A stretch of DNA of 64,000 bases, from positions 248,001-312,000 of the forward strand of contig NZ_JACIDN010000002.1 of assembly GCF_014196345.1 (NCBI RefSeq), read 5' to 3'. The translations under genes were made by a program, and so were the position numbers. This document shows positions 44,676 through 54,092 of this stretch, piece after piece; the stretch's first letter is position 1; every line of letters begins with the position of its first letter. Under the pieces are notes generated by a model. The model was not told where the DNA came from, did no database searches, and worked only from the letters and a program-made list of their open reading frames with translations. The stretch comes from Methylobacterium brachythecii (lineage in GTDB: Bacteria; Pseudomonadota; Alphaproteobacteria; Rhizobiales; Beijerinckiaceae).

Positions 44676-45323
44676 TCAGCGCTCGCCGCGCGCCAGCACC
44701 GCGCCGGTATAGGTCTCGGCCACTTCGCAGAACGGCACGCCGGCCGCCGTCGAGAGGACCGCTTCGACGTAGAACAGCTTCTTCTCCGGCCCCGGCATTT
44801 CGAGATCGGTCGGCGTCCAGAGCGTCTTCAGCGAGAGGTTGCGCCGGCTCGGTGCGAGCGGGTGGACAACGCGGCCGAACGGCGTCTGCGTGGTGTCGAG
44901 CACCTGGTTCATCTCCGGCGTCAGGCGGCCCGGCACGTACCAGTTGTCGGCTTCCGACAGGACATGCTCGCCGCAGGTCAGCCGCACGCGCCGGTAGCGG
45001 ATGGGCTCGTCGGGACCAATCGCCAACCTTTCGCGCTGAATGCCTGAGAGCGGCTTGTCCGGTCCCGGAACCCGGACGGCCGTTAGATGCGGGTCGATCG
45101 CGAGTCCGCGCTCGGCGCACCAGGCCTCCAGGACGGCGGTCGCGCTATGGGCGGCGAGCAGGCGGGCACTCAGGGTCTCGATCAAGCGCTCGGTCCCGGC
45201 CCTCGCATCGGATGGACGGATCGCAGCCGGCTCCTCGGCGAGGGCGGCCGGCGCGACCGCGGCTCCGCCGACCGAGGCCGCGAGAGCCAGCACCGCGATC
45301 CGCTTGCCCCGCTCGGCTCTCAT
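44676..45323 (-). CDS. exported chorismate-lyase-like protein
   Basis: A protein of 215 residues from the ATG at 45323 (MRAERGKRIAVLALAASVGG), with a signal peptide; an upstream ATG at 45359 would add 12 residues. The mature part contains RYRRVRLTCGEHVLSEADNW and YVPGRLTPEMNQVLDTTQTP then FGRVV, a profile like UbiC/chorismate pyruvate-lyase folds (substrate-binding Arg and a late Glu, CEVAETYTGAVL). An exported member would be unusual, so the activity is uncertain. It is divergent from lexA. Confidence 0.65.
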   Translation of the reverse strand: MRAERGKRIAVLALAASVGGAAVAPAALAEEPAAIRPSDARAGTERLIETLSARLLAAHSATAVLEAWCAERGLAIDPHLTAVRVPGPDKPLSGIQRERLAIGPDEPIRYRRVRLTCGEHVLSEADNWYVPGRLTPEMNQVLDTTQTPFGRVVHPLAPSRRNLSLKTLWTPTDLEMPGPEKKLFYVEAVLSTAAGVPFCEVAETYTGAVLARGER

Positions 45324-45444
45324 CGTCCCGTCGGCATCCGCATCCATTGCGCGCCGCAATACGGCCTCCCGCCCGATACGTCCATCGGCGACGAAGACGC
45401 GGTCCTGCTCATCGAACGAGCAATCACATTCACGCAGCCTTGCA

Positions 45445-45483
45445 GAACACTTGAGGAACGTCTACCGTGTTCGTGGTTTGTTT
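45445..45483 (+). promoter_or_regulatory. lexA promoter with LexA boxes
   Basis: GAAC-ACTTGAG-GAAC at 45445-45459 is a perfect alphaproteobacterial SOS box (direct repeat, inverse strand of GTTC-N7-GTTC). A second, one-mismatch box GTTC-GTGGTTT-GTTT is at 45469-45483 in the other orientation. CTTGCA (45439-45444) and CTACCG (45462-45467) could be the -35 and -10, placing the first box in the spacer. This implies autoregulation of lexA, as is known for the family. Confidence 0.75.
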
Positions 45484-45529
45484 CTGCGGTCTCTCGCCCG
45501 GCGATCGCTCTCTCTCCCAGGTGGCTCGC

Positions 45530-46258
45530 ATGTTGACGCGCAAGCAGCTTGAGCTGCTCCAGTTCATCCAGCAGAGATTGAGCGAGAGCGGGGTTCCCCC
45601 CTCCTTCGACGAGATGAAGGACGCGCTCGATCTGCGCTCGAAATCCGGCATTCACCGGCTGATCACCGCCCTGGAGGAACGCGGCTTCCTGCGCCGCCTG
45701 CCCAACCGGGCGCGGGCCATCGAGATCATCCGCATTCCCGAGGCCGTCGCCAGCCGTCCGCAGCCCGCGCTTCAGGCCGAGATCCGCCGGTTCACGCCGA
45801 GCGTGGTCGAGGGTGGCCGCGCCAAGGCCGCTCCGCCGAAGCCTGCGCAGACGCAGTACGCCAGCGAGGACGGTCGGTCGGTCATGGTACCGGTCATGGG
45901 CCGGATCGCCGCCGGTACGCCGATCTCGGCCATCCAGAACGAGAGCCATTCCGTCGCGATGTCGCCGGACTTCCTCGCCGGTGGCGAGCATTACGCGCTG
46001 GAAGTGCGTGGTGATTCGATGGTCGATGCGGGCATCCTGGACGGCGACCTCGTCGTCATCCGCAAGCAGGACACGGCCCAGACCGGCGACATCATCGTTG
46101 CGCTGATCGACGACGAGGAGGCGACCCTCAAACGCCTGCGCCGCCGCGGCTCCTCGATCGCGCTGGAAGCGGCGAACCCTGCCTACGAGACCCGAGTGCT
46201 CGGTCCCGACCGGGTGCAGATCCAGGGCAAGCTCGTCAGCCTCGTGCGACGTTACTGA
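45530..46258 (+). CDS. lexA: SOS repressor LexA
   Basis: Start at the ATG giving [20 protein letters not shown], 242 residues. The N-terminal winged helix (about 1-65, [20 protein letters not shown]) binds DNA. The A128-G129 bond (MGRIAAG) is the self-cleavage site, S163 (RGDSM) is the nucleophile and K201 (ATLKRL) the base. The 60-residue longer linker relative to E. coli is normal for alphaproteobacteria. RecA-stimulated cleavage induces SOS genes. It overlaps the convergent comEC end by 7 bases. Confidence 0.97.
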   Translation: MLTRKQLELLQFIQQRLSESGVPPSFDEMKDALDLRSKSGIHRLITALEERGFLRRLPNRARAIEIIRIPEAVASRPQPALQAEIRRFTPSVVEGGRAKAAPPKPAQTQYASEDGRSVMVPVMGRIAAGTPISAIQNESHSVAMSPDFLAGGEHYALEVRGDSMVDAGILDGDLVVIRKQDTAQTGDIIVALIDDEEATLKRLRRRGSSIALEAANPAYETRVLGPDRVQIQGKLVSLVRRY

Positions 46259-48534
46259 AGCGGCTCGACGGGGGCGTCGTCGGCAGACGGTTCGGGCTCC
46301 TCGAACGGCTTCTTCGCCCAGGCGGCGAAGCCGGATGGCGGATCGACGGCGGCGGCGGCCGGCTTGTCCGGCGGCTTGACTTGGGAGGCCATTCGCCAGG
46401 GCGGTGGGGGCCCGGGTTTTCGAACCGTGGAGAGGACCGGCCCGGCGGGATCGAGCCGGATCGTCACCGCACCGTGCTCGGCAAGGAACTTTCTGTCGAC
46501 GATCAGGGCAGATGCACAGCCCGGCGGAGCATCGCGGCGGCTGATCAGGATGTCGGCTCGGGCGCAGTCTTCGTGAAAGGCGCGCTTGTCCTTTGTCAGG
46601 GCGAGCGAGCGACCATCCACCGTGTGGATCGTGCAGCCGAGCCGGTCGCAATGCGCGCCCTCCCCTGCGGCCACTTGATCGGGACGCCGCCCGTCGCCAT
46701 CCGCCTTGAGCCACTGCTCCAACACGAAATTCGGCGGCTTCCCCAGGACCGCGAGCCGGCCGTCGGCGCCGCGGACCGCGGCGCCCGCCCCCTCGCGATC
46801 GATGAAGACGTCGTAGCGCGTCGGTGCCGCGGCGAGCGCCAGCCCGCTCAGGGCCGGAAGCAGCGCCAGCCAGCGGAGGCGCGACACCGAGAGCGTCGCC
46901 ACCAGCAGAGCACAGGCCAAGAGCGATAGCGCAGCCGGGCCGAAGGCGGGCACCACGAGGTTCGCCTGACCGAACCCGGCGATCCAGGTCGAGATCACCA
47001 GCATGCCCTTCACCGCCTGCCCCATCAGCCACCAGATCGGCTGATCGAGCGCGAAGGGATAAGCGAGGATGCCGACGACCGCCGATGGCATCACCACCAG
47101 CGAGACGAGCGGCAGGGTCAGCGCATTGCCGACGAGCCCGAAGGGCTGGACGGTCTGGAAATGGTACGTCGAGAACGGCGCCGTCGCGATCTGCGCGACG
47201 AGGGTCGTCGCCAACGTCCCGACCGCCGCGGTCATCACGAAGGACAGGCCACGCCCGATCCAGCCGCGCTTCTCGCCGGCGAACAGACGCGCGCTCAACA
47301 ACGGCGAGCAAGCGATGAGCCCGGCGACGGCGCCGAAGGACATCTGAAAACTCGGGCCGAGCAGCGCCTCCGGCTCGCGGGCCAGCGCAATCATCGCGGC
47401 GAGCGCGAGGTTGCGCATGCTCAGCGCCGGGCGATCGACGAGGATCGCGCCGAGCATCACCAGGGTCATGATCCACGAGCGCTCTGCAGCGACGTCCCAG
47501 CCGGAGAACACGCAGTAGGCGGTGACGCCGACCATCGCTGCGCCTGCCGCAATCTTCTTGATCGGCCAGGTCAGCGCGAGGAGCGGCACGAGGGCCAGCA
47601 GCGCGCGCACCAGCCAGAACACCACTCCCGCGGCCAGCACCATGTGCAGACCGGAAATGGACACAACGTGATAGATCCCGGCCGCGCGCAGCACGTCGTT
47701 GGTCTGCGGCGAGATCAATCCGCGCTTTCCAGTGACCAGGGCGGCGGCGACCGCCCCGCCCTGCCCTCCCGTGGCGTCGGTGATGCGGCGGGTGAGCGCG
47801 TTGCGCGCGTCATCCACCGCGGCGGCGAGGCGCAGGCTCCAGGGCAGCCGCTCGGTGGAGGGGATCACGTCGATCCGGCCGGTCAGCGAGCCGACCGCGC
47901 CGATGCCGCGAAAATACGCGTCGCGAGCGAAGTCGTAGCCTCCGGGACGCGCGGCCTCGGGTGGGGGCAGCAGGCGGGCGCTGGCGCTGATCCGGTCGCC
48001 GGGCCGGATCGCCTGAGCCTTGCGGTACGACACGCGGACCCGCGTCGGCCGCGCGCCCTCCTCCAGGGAGCCGAGGGCGAGGACCTGCACGATCAGCCGC
48101 GCCCCCTGCTCTCGCTCGTCGAGCGCCTCAACGAGGCCCGTGAGCGGCGCGATCGTGGTGCGGGCGAGGATCGGGCTCGCCAGGCTGGCGACGCGATAGG
48201 CCGCGGCTGCGAAGCCGAGGAGGAAGGCGGCGATGCCAAGCGTCAGCGCGAGCGCCACCGGCCGGGCACGAAGGGCAGCCGTCGCGGCAAGGGCGAGCCC
48301 GGCACCCGCCAGCGGCGCGGCGAGGTTCGGCTGCCCCTGCGTTGCTGTGAGCTCGACGAGAATGCCGGCGCCGAAGGCCACTGCGAGCCACGGAAACAGC
48401 CGGCGCTGGCCGGCTTCGAAAGCAACGGCACCCGTGAAGCCGTCACGCAGCGCACCGAGGTCGAGCGAAGGCAGTCGGCCGGCGGCGCGGGCCGGGAGGC
48501 CACGTGTCGCCGCTGCCGAGCGCTCCCCCGCCAT
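46252..48534 (-). CDS. comEC: ComEC/Rec2-type DNA uptake membrane protein
   Basis: A 760-residue protein with about ten membrane segments. The N-terminal DUF4131-like part and the Competence domain with [20 protein letters not shown] and [16 protein letters not shown] are recognisable. The C-terminal ~190 residues correspond to the metallo-beta-lactamase-like region, but the canonical HxHxDH is not seen, as is common in alphaproteobacterial forms. ComEC forms the inner-membrane channel for transforming DNA. It ends in the tail of lexA; gltX diverges on the other side. Confidence 0.9.
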   Translation of the reverse strand: MAGERSAAATRGLPARAAGRLPSLDLGALRDGFTGAVAFEAGQRRLFPWLAVAFGAGILVELTATQGQPNLAAPLAGAGLALAATAALRARPVALALTLGIAAFLLGFAAAAYRVASLASPILARTTIAPLTGLVEALDEREQGARLIVQVLALGSLEEGARPTRVRVSYRKAQAIRPGDRISASARLLPPPEAARPGGYDFARDAYFRGIGAVGSLTGRIDVIPSTERLPWSLRLAAAVDDARNALTRRITDATGGQGGAVAAALVTGKRGLISPQTNDVLRAAGIYHVVSISGLHMVLAAGVVFWLVRALLALVPLLALTWPIKKIAAGAAMVGVTAYCVFSGWDVAAERSWIMTLVMLGAILVDRPALSMRNLALAAMIALAREPEALLGPSFQMSFGAVAGLIACSPLLSARLFAGEKRGWIGRGLSFVMTAAVGTLATTLVAQIATAPFSTYHFQTVQPFGLVGNALTLPLVSLVVMPSAVVGILAYPFALDQPIWWLMGQAVKGMLVISTWIAGFGQANLVVPAFGPAALSLLACALLVATLSVSRLRWLALLPALSGLALAAAPTRYDVFIDREGAGAAVRGADGRLAVLGKPPNFVLEQWLKADGDGRRPDQVAAGEGAHCDRLGCTIHTVDGRSLALTKDKRAFHEDCARADILISRRDAPPGCASALIVDRKFLAEHGAVTIRLDPAGPVLSTVRKPGPPPPWRMASQVKPPDKPAAAAVDPPSGFAAWAKKPFEEPEPSADDAPVEPLQ

Positions 48535-48580
48535 CGTTCGGTTCCATCGCGGCGCCGTGCGCAGGACCGCCTGACGTTTT

Positions 48581-48609
48581 CTTAACGCATCGGCTCGCCC
48601 GTGCTACAG
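48581..48609 (+). promoter_or_regulatory. putative gltX promoter
   Basis: CTTAAC (48581-48586) and CTACAG (48604-48609) are separated by 17 bases and resemble CTTGAC/CTATAT. A start around 48616 would leave a leader of about 87 bases before the gltX ATG. Sequence prediction only. Confidence 0.45.
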
Positions 48610-48702
48610 GCCCCAACCGGATCGGGCTCCGGACCCCGCCGAACGGCGCGGTCGATCCACAGATCCTGCCGCTTCGCTCCCTCTCAGCAGTCAGCTTTCT
48701 CG

Positions 48703-50100
48703 ATGCCGTCCAACGTCGTCACGCGTTTCGCGCCTTCGCCTACGGGCTACCTGCATATCGGCGGGGCGCGCACGGCCCTGTTCAATTGGCTCTATGCGCA
48801 CCGCTTCGGCGGCCGGATGCTGCTGCGGATCGAGGACACCGATCGCGAGCGCTCCACGCAGGGCGCGATCGACGCGATCCTCGACGGCATGCGCTGGCTC
48901 GGCCTCGATTGGGACGGCGATCCGATCTTCCAGTTCTCCCGCGCCGAGCGCCATCGCGAAGCGGCAGAATCTTTGCTCGCCGCCGGCCATGCCTATCGCT
49001 GCTTCGCCAGCGCCGAAGAGCTCCAGCAGATGCGCGACCTGGCCCGCGCCGAGGGCCGCGCCCCGCGCTACGACGGCCGCTGGCGCGACCGCGACGCCTC
49101 CGAGGCGCCGGCCGGTGCCAAGTCCGTGATCCGCCTGCGTGCGCCGATCGAGGGCGAGACCACGGTCGAGGACGCGGTCCAGGGCCGTGTGACCTGGCAG
49201 AACAAGGATCTCGACGACCTCGTCCTGCTCCGCTCGGACGGCACGCCGACCTACATGCTCGCGGTCGTGGTCGACGATCACGACATGGGCGTCACCCAGA
49301 TCATCCGTGGCGACGACCACCTCACCAACGCCGCCCGCCAGGCGCAGATCTACAAGGCGCTCGGCTGGGACGTGCCGGGAATGGCGCATATTCCCCTGAT
49401 CCACGGGGCCGACGGCGCCAAGCTCTCGAAGCGCCACGGCGCGCTCGGCGTGGAGGCCTATCGCGACCTCGGCTACTTGCCGGCGGCGCTCCGCAACTAC
49501 CTCGTCCGCCTCGGCTGGAGCCATGGCGACCAGGAGGTGTTTTCCACCGAGGAGATGGTGGCGGCCTTCGATCTCAAGGCAATCGGCCGCTCCCCGGCGC
49601 GGTTCGACTTCGCCAAGCTCGAGAACCTCAACGGCCGCTACATCCGCGAAAGCGGCGACGCGGAGCTCGCCGATGCCATCCAGCGCATCGTGCCAGAGCC
49701 GATGGCGCCGGAGCTTCGCGAAAAGCTGATCCTGTCGATGTCGGGGCTGAAGGAGCGCGCAAAGACGCTCGTCGAACTCATCGACAGCGCCTACTACCTC
49801 ACCGCCGCGCGGCCGCTCGTCGTTGACGAGAAGGCGAAGGGGCTGCTCGGCGAGGAGGCCCGCGAGCGCCTGCGCCTCGTCGTTCCGGCTCTGGAGGCGC
49901 TCGTCGAGTGGACCGCGGGGAGCACCGAGGGCGAGATCCGCAAGTTCGCCGAAGCGCAGGGCCTGAAGCTCGGCCAGGTCGCGCAGCCCCTGCGTGCGGC
50001 GCTGACCGGCCGCACCACCTCGCCGCCGCTCTTCGACGTCATGGCCGTGCTCGGCCGAGATGAATCTCTGGCGCGCCTGCGCGACCAGATCGGGCAGTGA
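48703..50100 (+). CDS. gltX: glutamyl-tRNA synthetase
   Basis: Start at the ATG giving [20 protein letters not shown], 465 residues. The class I HIGH motif is [14 protein letters not shown] and the KMSKS equivalent is [11 protein letters not shown]. The Rossmann core and the anticodon-binding C-terminal part are intact. It charges tRNA-Glu (and in many Rhizobiales tRNA-Gln, a point not resolvable here). It lies between comEC and gltA, an order conserved in related genomes by my recollection. Confidence 0.95.
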   Translation: MPSNVVTRFAPSPTGYLHIGGARTALFNWLYAHRFGGRMLLRIEDTDRERSTQGAIDAILDGMRWLGLDWDGDPIFQFSRAERHREAAESLLAAGHAYRCFASAEELQQMRDLARAEGRAPRYDGRWRDRDASEAPAGAKSVIRLRAPIEGETTVEDAVQGRVTWQNKDLDDLVLLRSDGTPTYMLAVVVDDHDMGVTQIIRGDDHLTNAARQAQIYKALGWDVPGMAHIPLIHGADGAKLSKRHGALGVEAYRDLGYLPAALRNYLVRLGWSHGDQEVFSTEEMVAAFDLKAIGRSPARFDFAKLENLNGRYIRESGDAELADAIQRIVPEPMAPELREKLILSMSGLKERAKTLVELIDSAYYLTAARPLVVDEKAKGLLGEEARERLRLVVPALEALVEWTAGSTEGEIRKFAEAQGLKLGQVAQPLRAALTGRTTSPPLFDVMAVLGRDESLARLRDQIGQ

Positions 50101-50301
50101 CAATCTTCTCCGATCGTAAAGGTTTCGCACCGCAACAGACCAGCAGTACCGCCAGCCCCGTTGCTGGCCGCCGAGCGATCCGCTAACCGGGGTCTTCAGT
50201 GAGCAACTGCAGCATGGCTGCGGTTCCGCTTCTGTCTGGAACCGTCGCACCGTCGGCCTCCGGACCGGTGCTGCCCGTCGCGAGAAAGGGTCCGCGCGTC
50301 C

Positions 50302-51591
<1,290 letters not shown>

Positions 51592-51608
51592 GGCTGCGGA
51601 CCCCAACG

Positions 51609-51650
51609 CGTCAGTCCGGGGCTCGCCAGAGGCGAGAACCCGGACTGACG
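51609..51650 (+). terminator. strong hairpin after gltA
   Basis: CGTCAGTCCGGG (51609-51620) pairs perfectly with CCCGGACTGACG (51639-51650), with an inner CTCGCC/GGCGAG stem. It begins 18 bases after the gltA stop. There is no T-run. Its outer sequence resembles family B repeats (GTCATTCCGGGGCTCGC), so it may be a shortened member of that family serving as terminator. Confidence 0.55.
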
Positions 51651-51769
51651 GCGAGGGCGCATTGTCGAACCTGTGGACAGGCCCATTGGGCCGCATCGGT
51701 TGTGTCCAGCCCGCACTCATCACCCTGAACGAGCATGGCTACGCTTCGTTCTCGGAGGCGAGCGTCACG

Positions 51770-52177
51770 ATGGGCACCAACCGGTCATCCGCGCGGATCG
51801 TGTTAGCTGCGTGCCTCGCCACCGTGTTGCTGCCGGCCGGCGGCTGCATGAAGGAGGCTACGGCGCCTGCCGCTGCTGCCGGCACCATGCGCGAACGCAT
51901 CGCGGCCCTCGCCCTGCGACAGATCGATTTCGGTGCGATCTCGCTGATCCCGGTCCGCTTCGAGAAGAGCCGCATCGCCGGCCCGTTCGAGGATGGTGGT
52001 CGCAGCCTCTATTGCGTGACCAGCCACATGAAGGGCCGCAGCCTCGACAAGGCCGAGCGACCGAAGGCGGTGATCCGCGACGCGGGCGGCGTCCTGACGG
52101 TCCTCCGGGACGAAGACGAAGTCTGCGAAGGACACCGGACCGAGCCGTTCACGGAACTCGACTCCAAGGCGACGTGA
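51770..52177 (+). CDS. small putative lipoprotein
   Basis: A protein of 135 residues from the ATG at 51770, preceded by GGAGG about 12 bases upstream. Residues 1-26 form a lipoprotein signal with lipobox PAGGC (ARIVLAACLATVLLPAGGC). The mature domain includes FEKSRIAGPFEDGGRSLYCV and VIRDAGGVLTVLRDEDEVCE; the two cysteines may pair. No family recognised. Envelope location inferred. Confidence 0.65.
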   Translation: MGTNRSSARIVLAACLATVLLPAGGCMKEATAPAAAAGTMRERIAALALRQIDFGAISLIPVRFEKSRIAGPFEDGGRSLYCVTSHMKGRSLDKAERPKAVIRDAGGVLTVLRDEDEVCEGHRTEPFTELDSKAT

Positions 52178-52250
52178 GCGCCCGGAGCCAGGGACGATCG
52201 CACGGCGCCGACACGCGGCCACTCCCCCGCTCCTTCTCCCACCTAATCAC

Positions 52251-52360
52251 CTCATCCTGAGGTGCGAAGCGCAGCGGAGCCTGAAAGAGGGCCCCAGGGA
52301 TCGCAGTGGTATCTGGAGCCCTCCTTCGAGGCTCCGCTGCGCTGCGCACCTCAGGATGAG
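52251..52360. repeat. palindromic intergenic repeat, family C copy 1
   Basis: A ~110-bp element bounded by CTCATCCTGAGGTGCGAAGC and its inverse (GCGCACCTCAGGATGAG), with inner GGAGCC/GGCTCC arms. A second copy is at 53327-53437. It fills most of the gap before the M15 peptidase gene; nothing else is visible in that ~290-base gap. Confidence 0.85.
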
Positions 52361-52467
52361 GGGTTTGATAGGGGGCAAGGATCAAGGCGGTGACGTCCAT
52401 TGCCTGAGAGGCGAGAAGCGCTGCGTAATGCGCGCGTGTCGATGACAGGCGAGCCGGAGCAGGTGAA

Positions 52468-53274
52468 ATGATCACGACCCGACATCACCTCCGCCTCGGC
52501 CAGGCGATCACCCTCCTCTGCGCGATCACGCTCGCCTCCGAGCGGGCCCTCGCCGCTCCCGAACCCTCACCCTCCGCCGAGGCCCTGCTACGCGCCTATC
52601 CCGATCATCTCAGCCGCATCGAGGGCAACGACCTCGTCTGGCGCGACGGCACGCGCATGCCGATCTCGGATGGGCGCAGCACCAAGGATTTCGACACGCT
52701 CCTCGACCATGCCGATATCGACGACATGCTGCTGATGCCCTATCGGCCCGGCCCGCCGAGCGGCGCTCCCGCGCTCAACGAGGATCCGGGCCGGGTCCGC
52801 TACGAGCCGTTCTTCTCGAAGATGTATGGCGATTGCCGCAAGGGCGGCGTCACCGCGCATCTGCGCGAGATCAAGTGGCTGCCGCAATGGGGCGGCGGCA
52901 CCCTCAAGATCACCACCGTCAACGGCGTCGCTGACCGGCTCGAAGCAGTCGGCCGCGATCTGGCGAAGCTGCCGGAAAGCTTCAAGAAATACCTCGTGCC
53001 CGCCGCAGGCACCTTCAATTGCCGCCTGATCGCCGGGACCGAGCGGCGCAGCATGCACGCCTACGCCGCCGCAATCGACATCAATACCGGCTTCACGAAT
53101 TACTGGCTTTGGGCGAAGGCCGGCGGGGGCACCATTCCCTACGTGAACCGCATCCCGTTCGAGATCGTGAAGATCTTCGAGGACCACGGCTTCGTCTGGG
53201 GCGGCAAGTGGTACCACTACGATACGATGCACTTCGAATACCGGCCGGAGCTCCTGGGCCGCCGGGGGGATTGA
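52468..53274 (+). CDS. M15-type D-alanyl-D-alanine carboxypeptidase-like peptidase
   Basis: A 268-residue protein with a signal peptide (LGQAITLLCAITLASERALA). The zinc peptidase signature is split as expected: RRSMHAYAAAIDIN (SxHxxGxAxD variant, with His and Asp ligands) and WYHYDTMHFEYRPEL (third His). It should cleave peptidoglycan stem peptides or D-Ala-D-Ala in the periplasm. The replacement of the family glycine by alanine in the first motif is notable. It is flanked by two copies of repeat family C. Confidence 0.85.
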   Translation: MITTRHHLRLGQAITLLCAITLASERALAAPEPSPSAEALLRAYPDHLSRIEGNDLVWRDGTRMPISDGRSTKDFDTLLDHADIDDMLLMPYRPGPPSGAPALNEDPGRVRYEPFFSKMYGDCRKGGVTAHLREIKWLPQWGGGTLKITTVNGVADRLEAVGRDLAKLPESFKKYLVPAAGTFNCRLIAGTERRSMHAYAAAIDINTGFTNYWLWAKAGGGTIPYVNRIPFEIVKIFEDHGFVWGGKWYHYDTMHFEYRPELLGRRGD

Positions 53275-53326
53275 GCGCGCGGGACCGCCTGTCTGTCCGC
53301 CACCCAGACACCTCCCACCCAATCCC

Positions 53327-53437
53327 CTCATCCTGAGGTGCGCAGCGAAGCGAAGCCTCGAAGGAGCCCTCCAGCCAGCCGCGCGATCCCTGGAGCCCTC
53401 CTTCGAGGCTTCGCTCCGCTGCGCACCTCAGGATGAG
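53327..53437. repeat. palindromic intergenic repeat, family C copy 2
   Basis: CTCATCCTGAGGTGCGCAGC at the left and GCTGCGCACCTCAGGATGAG at the right, with GAGCCCTCC/GGAGCCCTCC inner segments. Nearly the same as copy 1, which lies 967 bases upstream on the other side of the M15 peptidase gene. Confidence 0.85.
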
Positions 53438-53533
53438 GGTGCGGGTGGGGTCACGGAGACGGGCTCCCCTACCCAGCTGCCGGCCACGGCCCTACTTCCG
53501 CGCTCACGCCACCACAAAAACCCGGACACGCGC

Positions 53534-53938
53534 ATGACCGACACGCCGAAGCTGATCCATTCCATGATCCGCATCCGCGACGAGGCGCGCTCGCTCGATT
53601 TCTACCGCAAGGCCTTCGGGCTCGAGATCGCCGACCGGCTCGACTTCGAAACCTTCACCCTGATCTACCTGTCGAACGCGGCCTCCGGCTTCGAGCTGGA
53701 GCTGACGGTCAACAAGAGCCAGAGCGAGGCCTACGACCTCGGCAACGGCTACGGCCACATCGCCTTCTCGGTCGCCGACCTCGACGCCACGCATGAGCGG
53801 ATCAAGGCCGCTGGCCTGGCGCCGAAGGACATCAAGGAACTCGCCCATTCCAGCGGCGGCAAGGCCCGGTTCTTCTTCATCGAGGACCCGGACGGCTACA
53901 AGATCGAGGTGTTGCAGCGCGGGTGGCGGTTTTTGTAG
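53534..53938 (+). CDS. gloA: lactoylglutathione lyase (glyoxalase I)
   Basis: A 134-residue VOC-fold protein with two beta-alpha-beta-beta-beta halves. IHSMIRIRDEARSLDFYRKA gives the N-terminal metal-binding His; later GYGHIAFSVADLDA and GYKIEVLQRG give the second His and Glu ligands, with another Glu in FELELTVN. It converts the hemithioacetal of methylglyoxal and glutathione to S-lactoylglutathione, substrate of gloB. It is flanked by repeats of families C and B. Confidence 0.92.
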   Translation: MTDTPKLIHSMIRIRDEARSLDFYRKAFGLEIADRLDFETFTLIYLSNAASGFELELTVNKSQSEAYDLGNGYGHIAFSVADLDATHERIKAAGLAPKDIKELAHSSGGKARFFFIEDPDGYKIEVLQRGWRFL

Positions 53939-53946
53939 CCACCCCC

Positions 53947-54060
53947 GTCATTCCGGGGCTCGCGAAGCGAGAACCCGGAACCCACCCGTGATGAGACGCC
54001 GCGGCCAGTCGCCGAGGCCAGTCGTGGATTCCGGTTTCCGCTGCGCGGCCCCGGAATGAC
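53947..54060. repeat. palindromic intergenic repeat, family B copy 2
   Basis: GTCATTCCGGGGCTCGCGAA at the left; GCGGCCCCGGAATGAC at the right, with inner GAACCCGGAACCCAC and GTGGATTCCGGTTTC. Matches copy 1 (20928-21039). It sits between the convergent gloA and dnaE genes. Confidence 0.85.
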
Positions 54061-54092
54061 GGTGGTGGTGTGAAGAGACGCGGGCATCGGCC

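Noticed and set aside
46252..46820. Metallo-beta-lactamase catalytic domain at the C-terminus of ComEC
   Set aside because: The HxHxDH motif is not visible there, so no nuclease activity is claimed.
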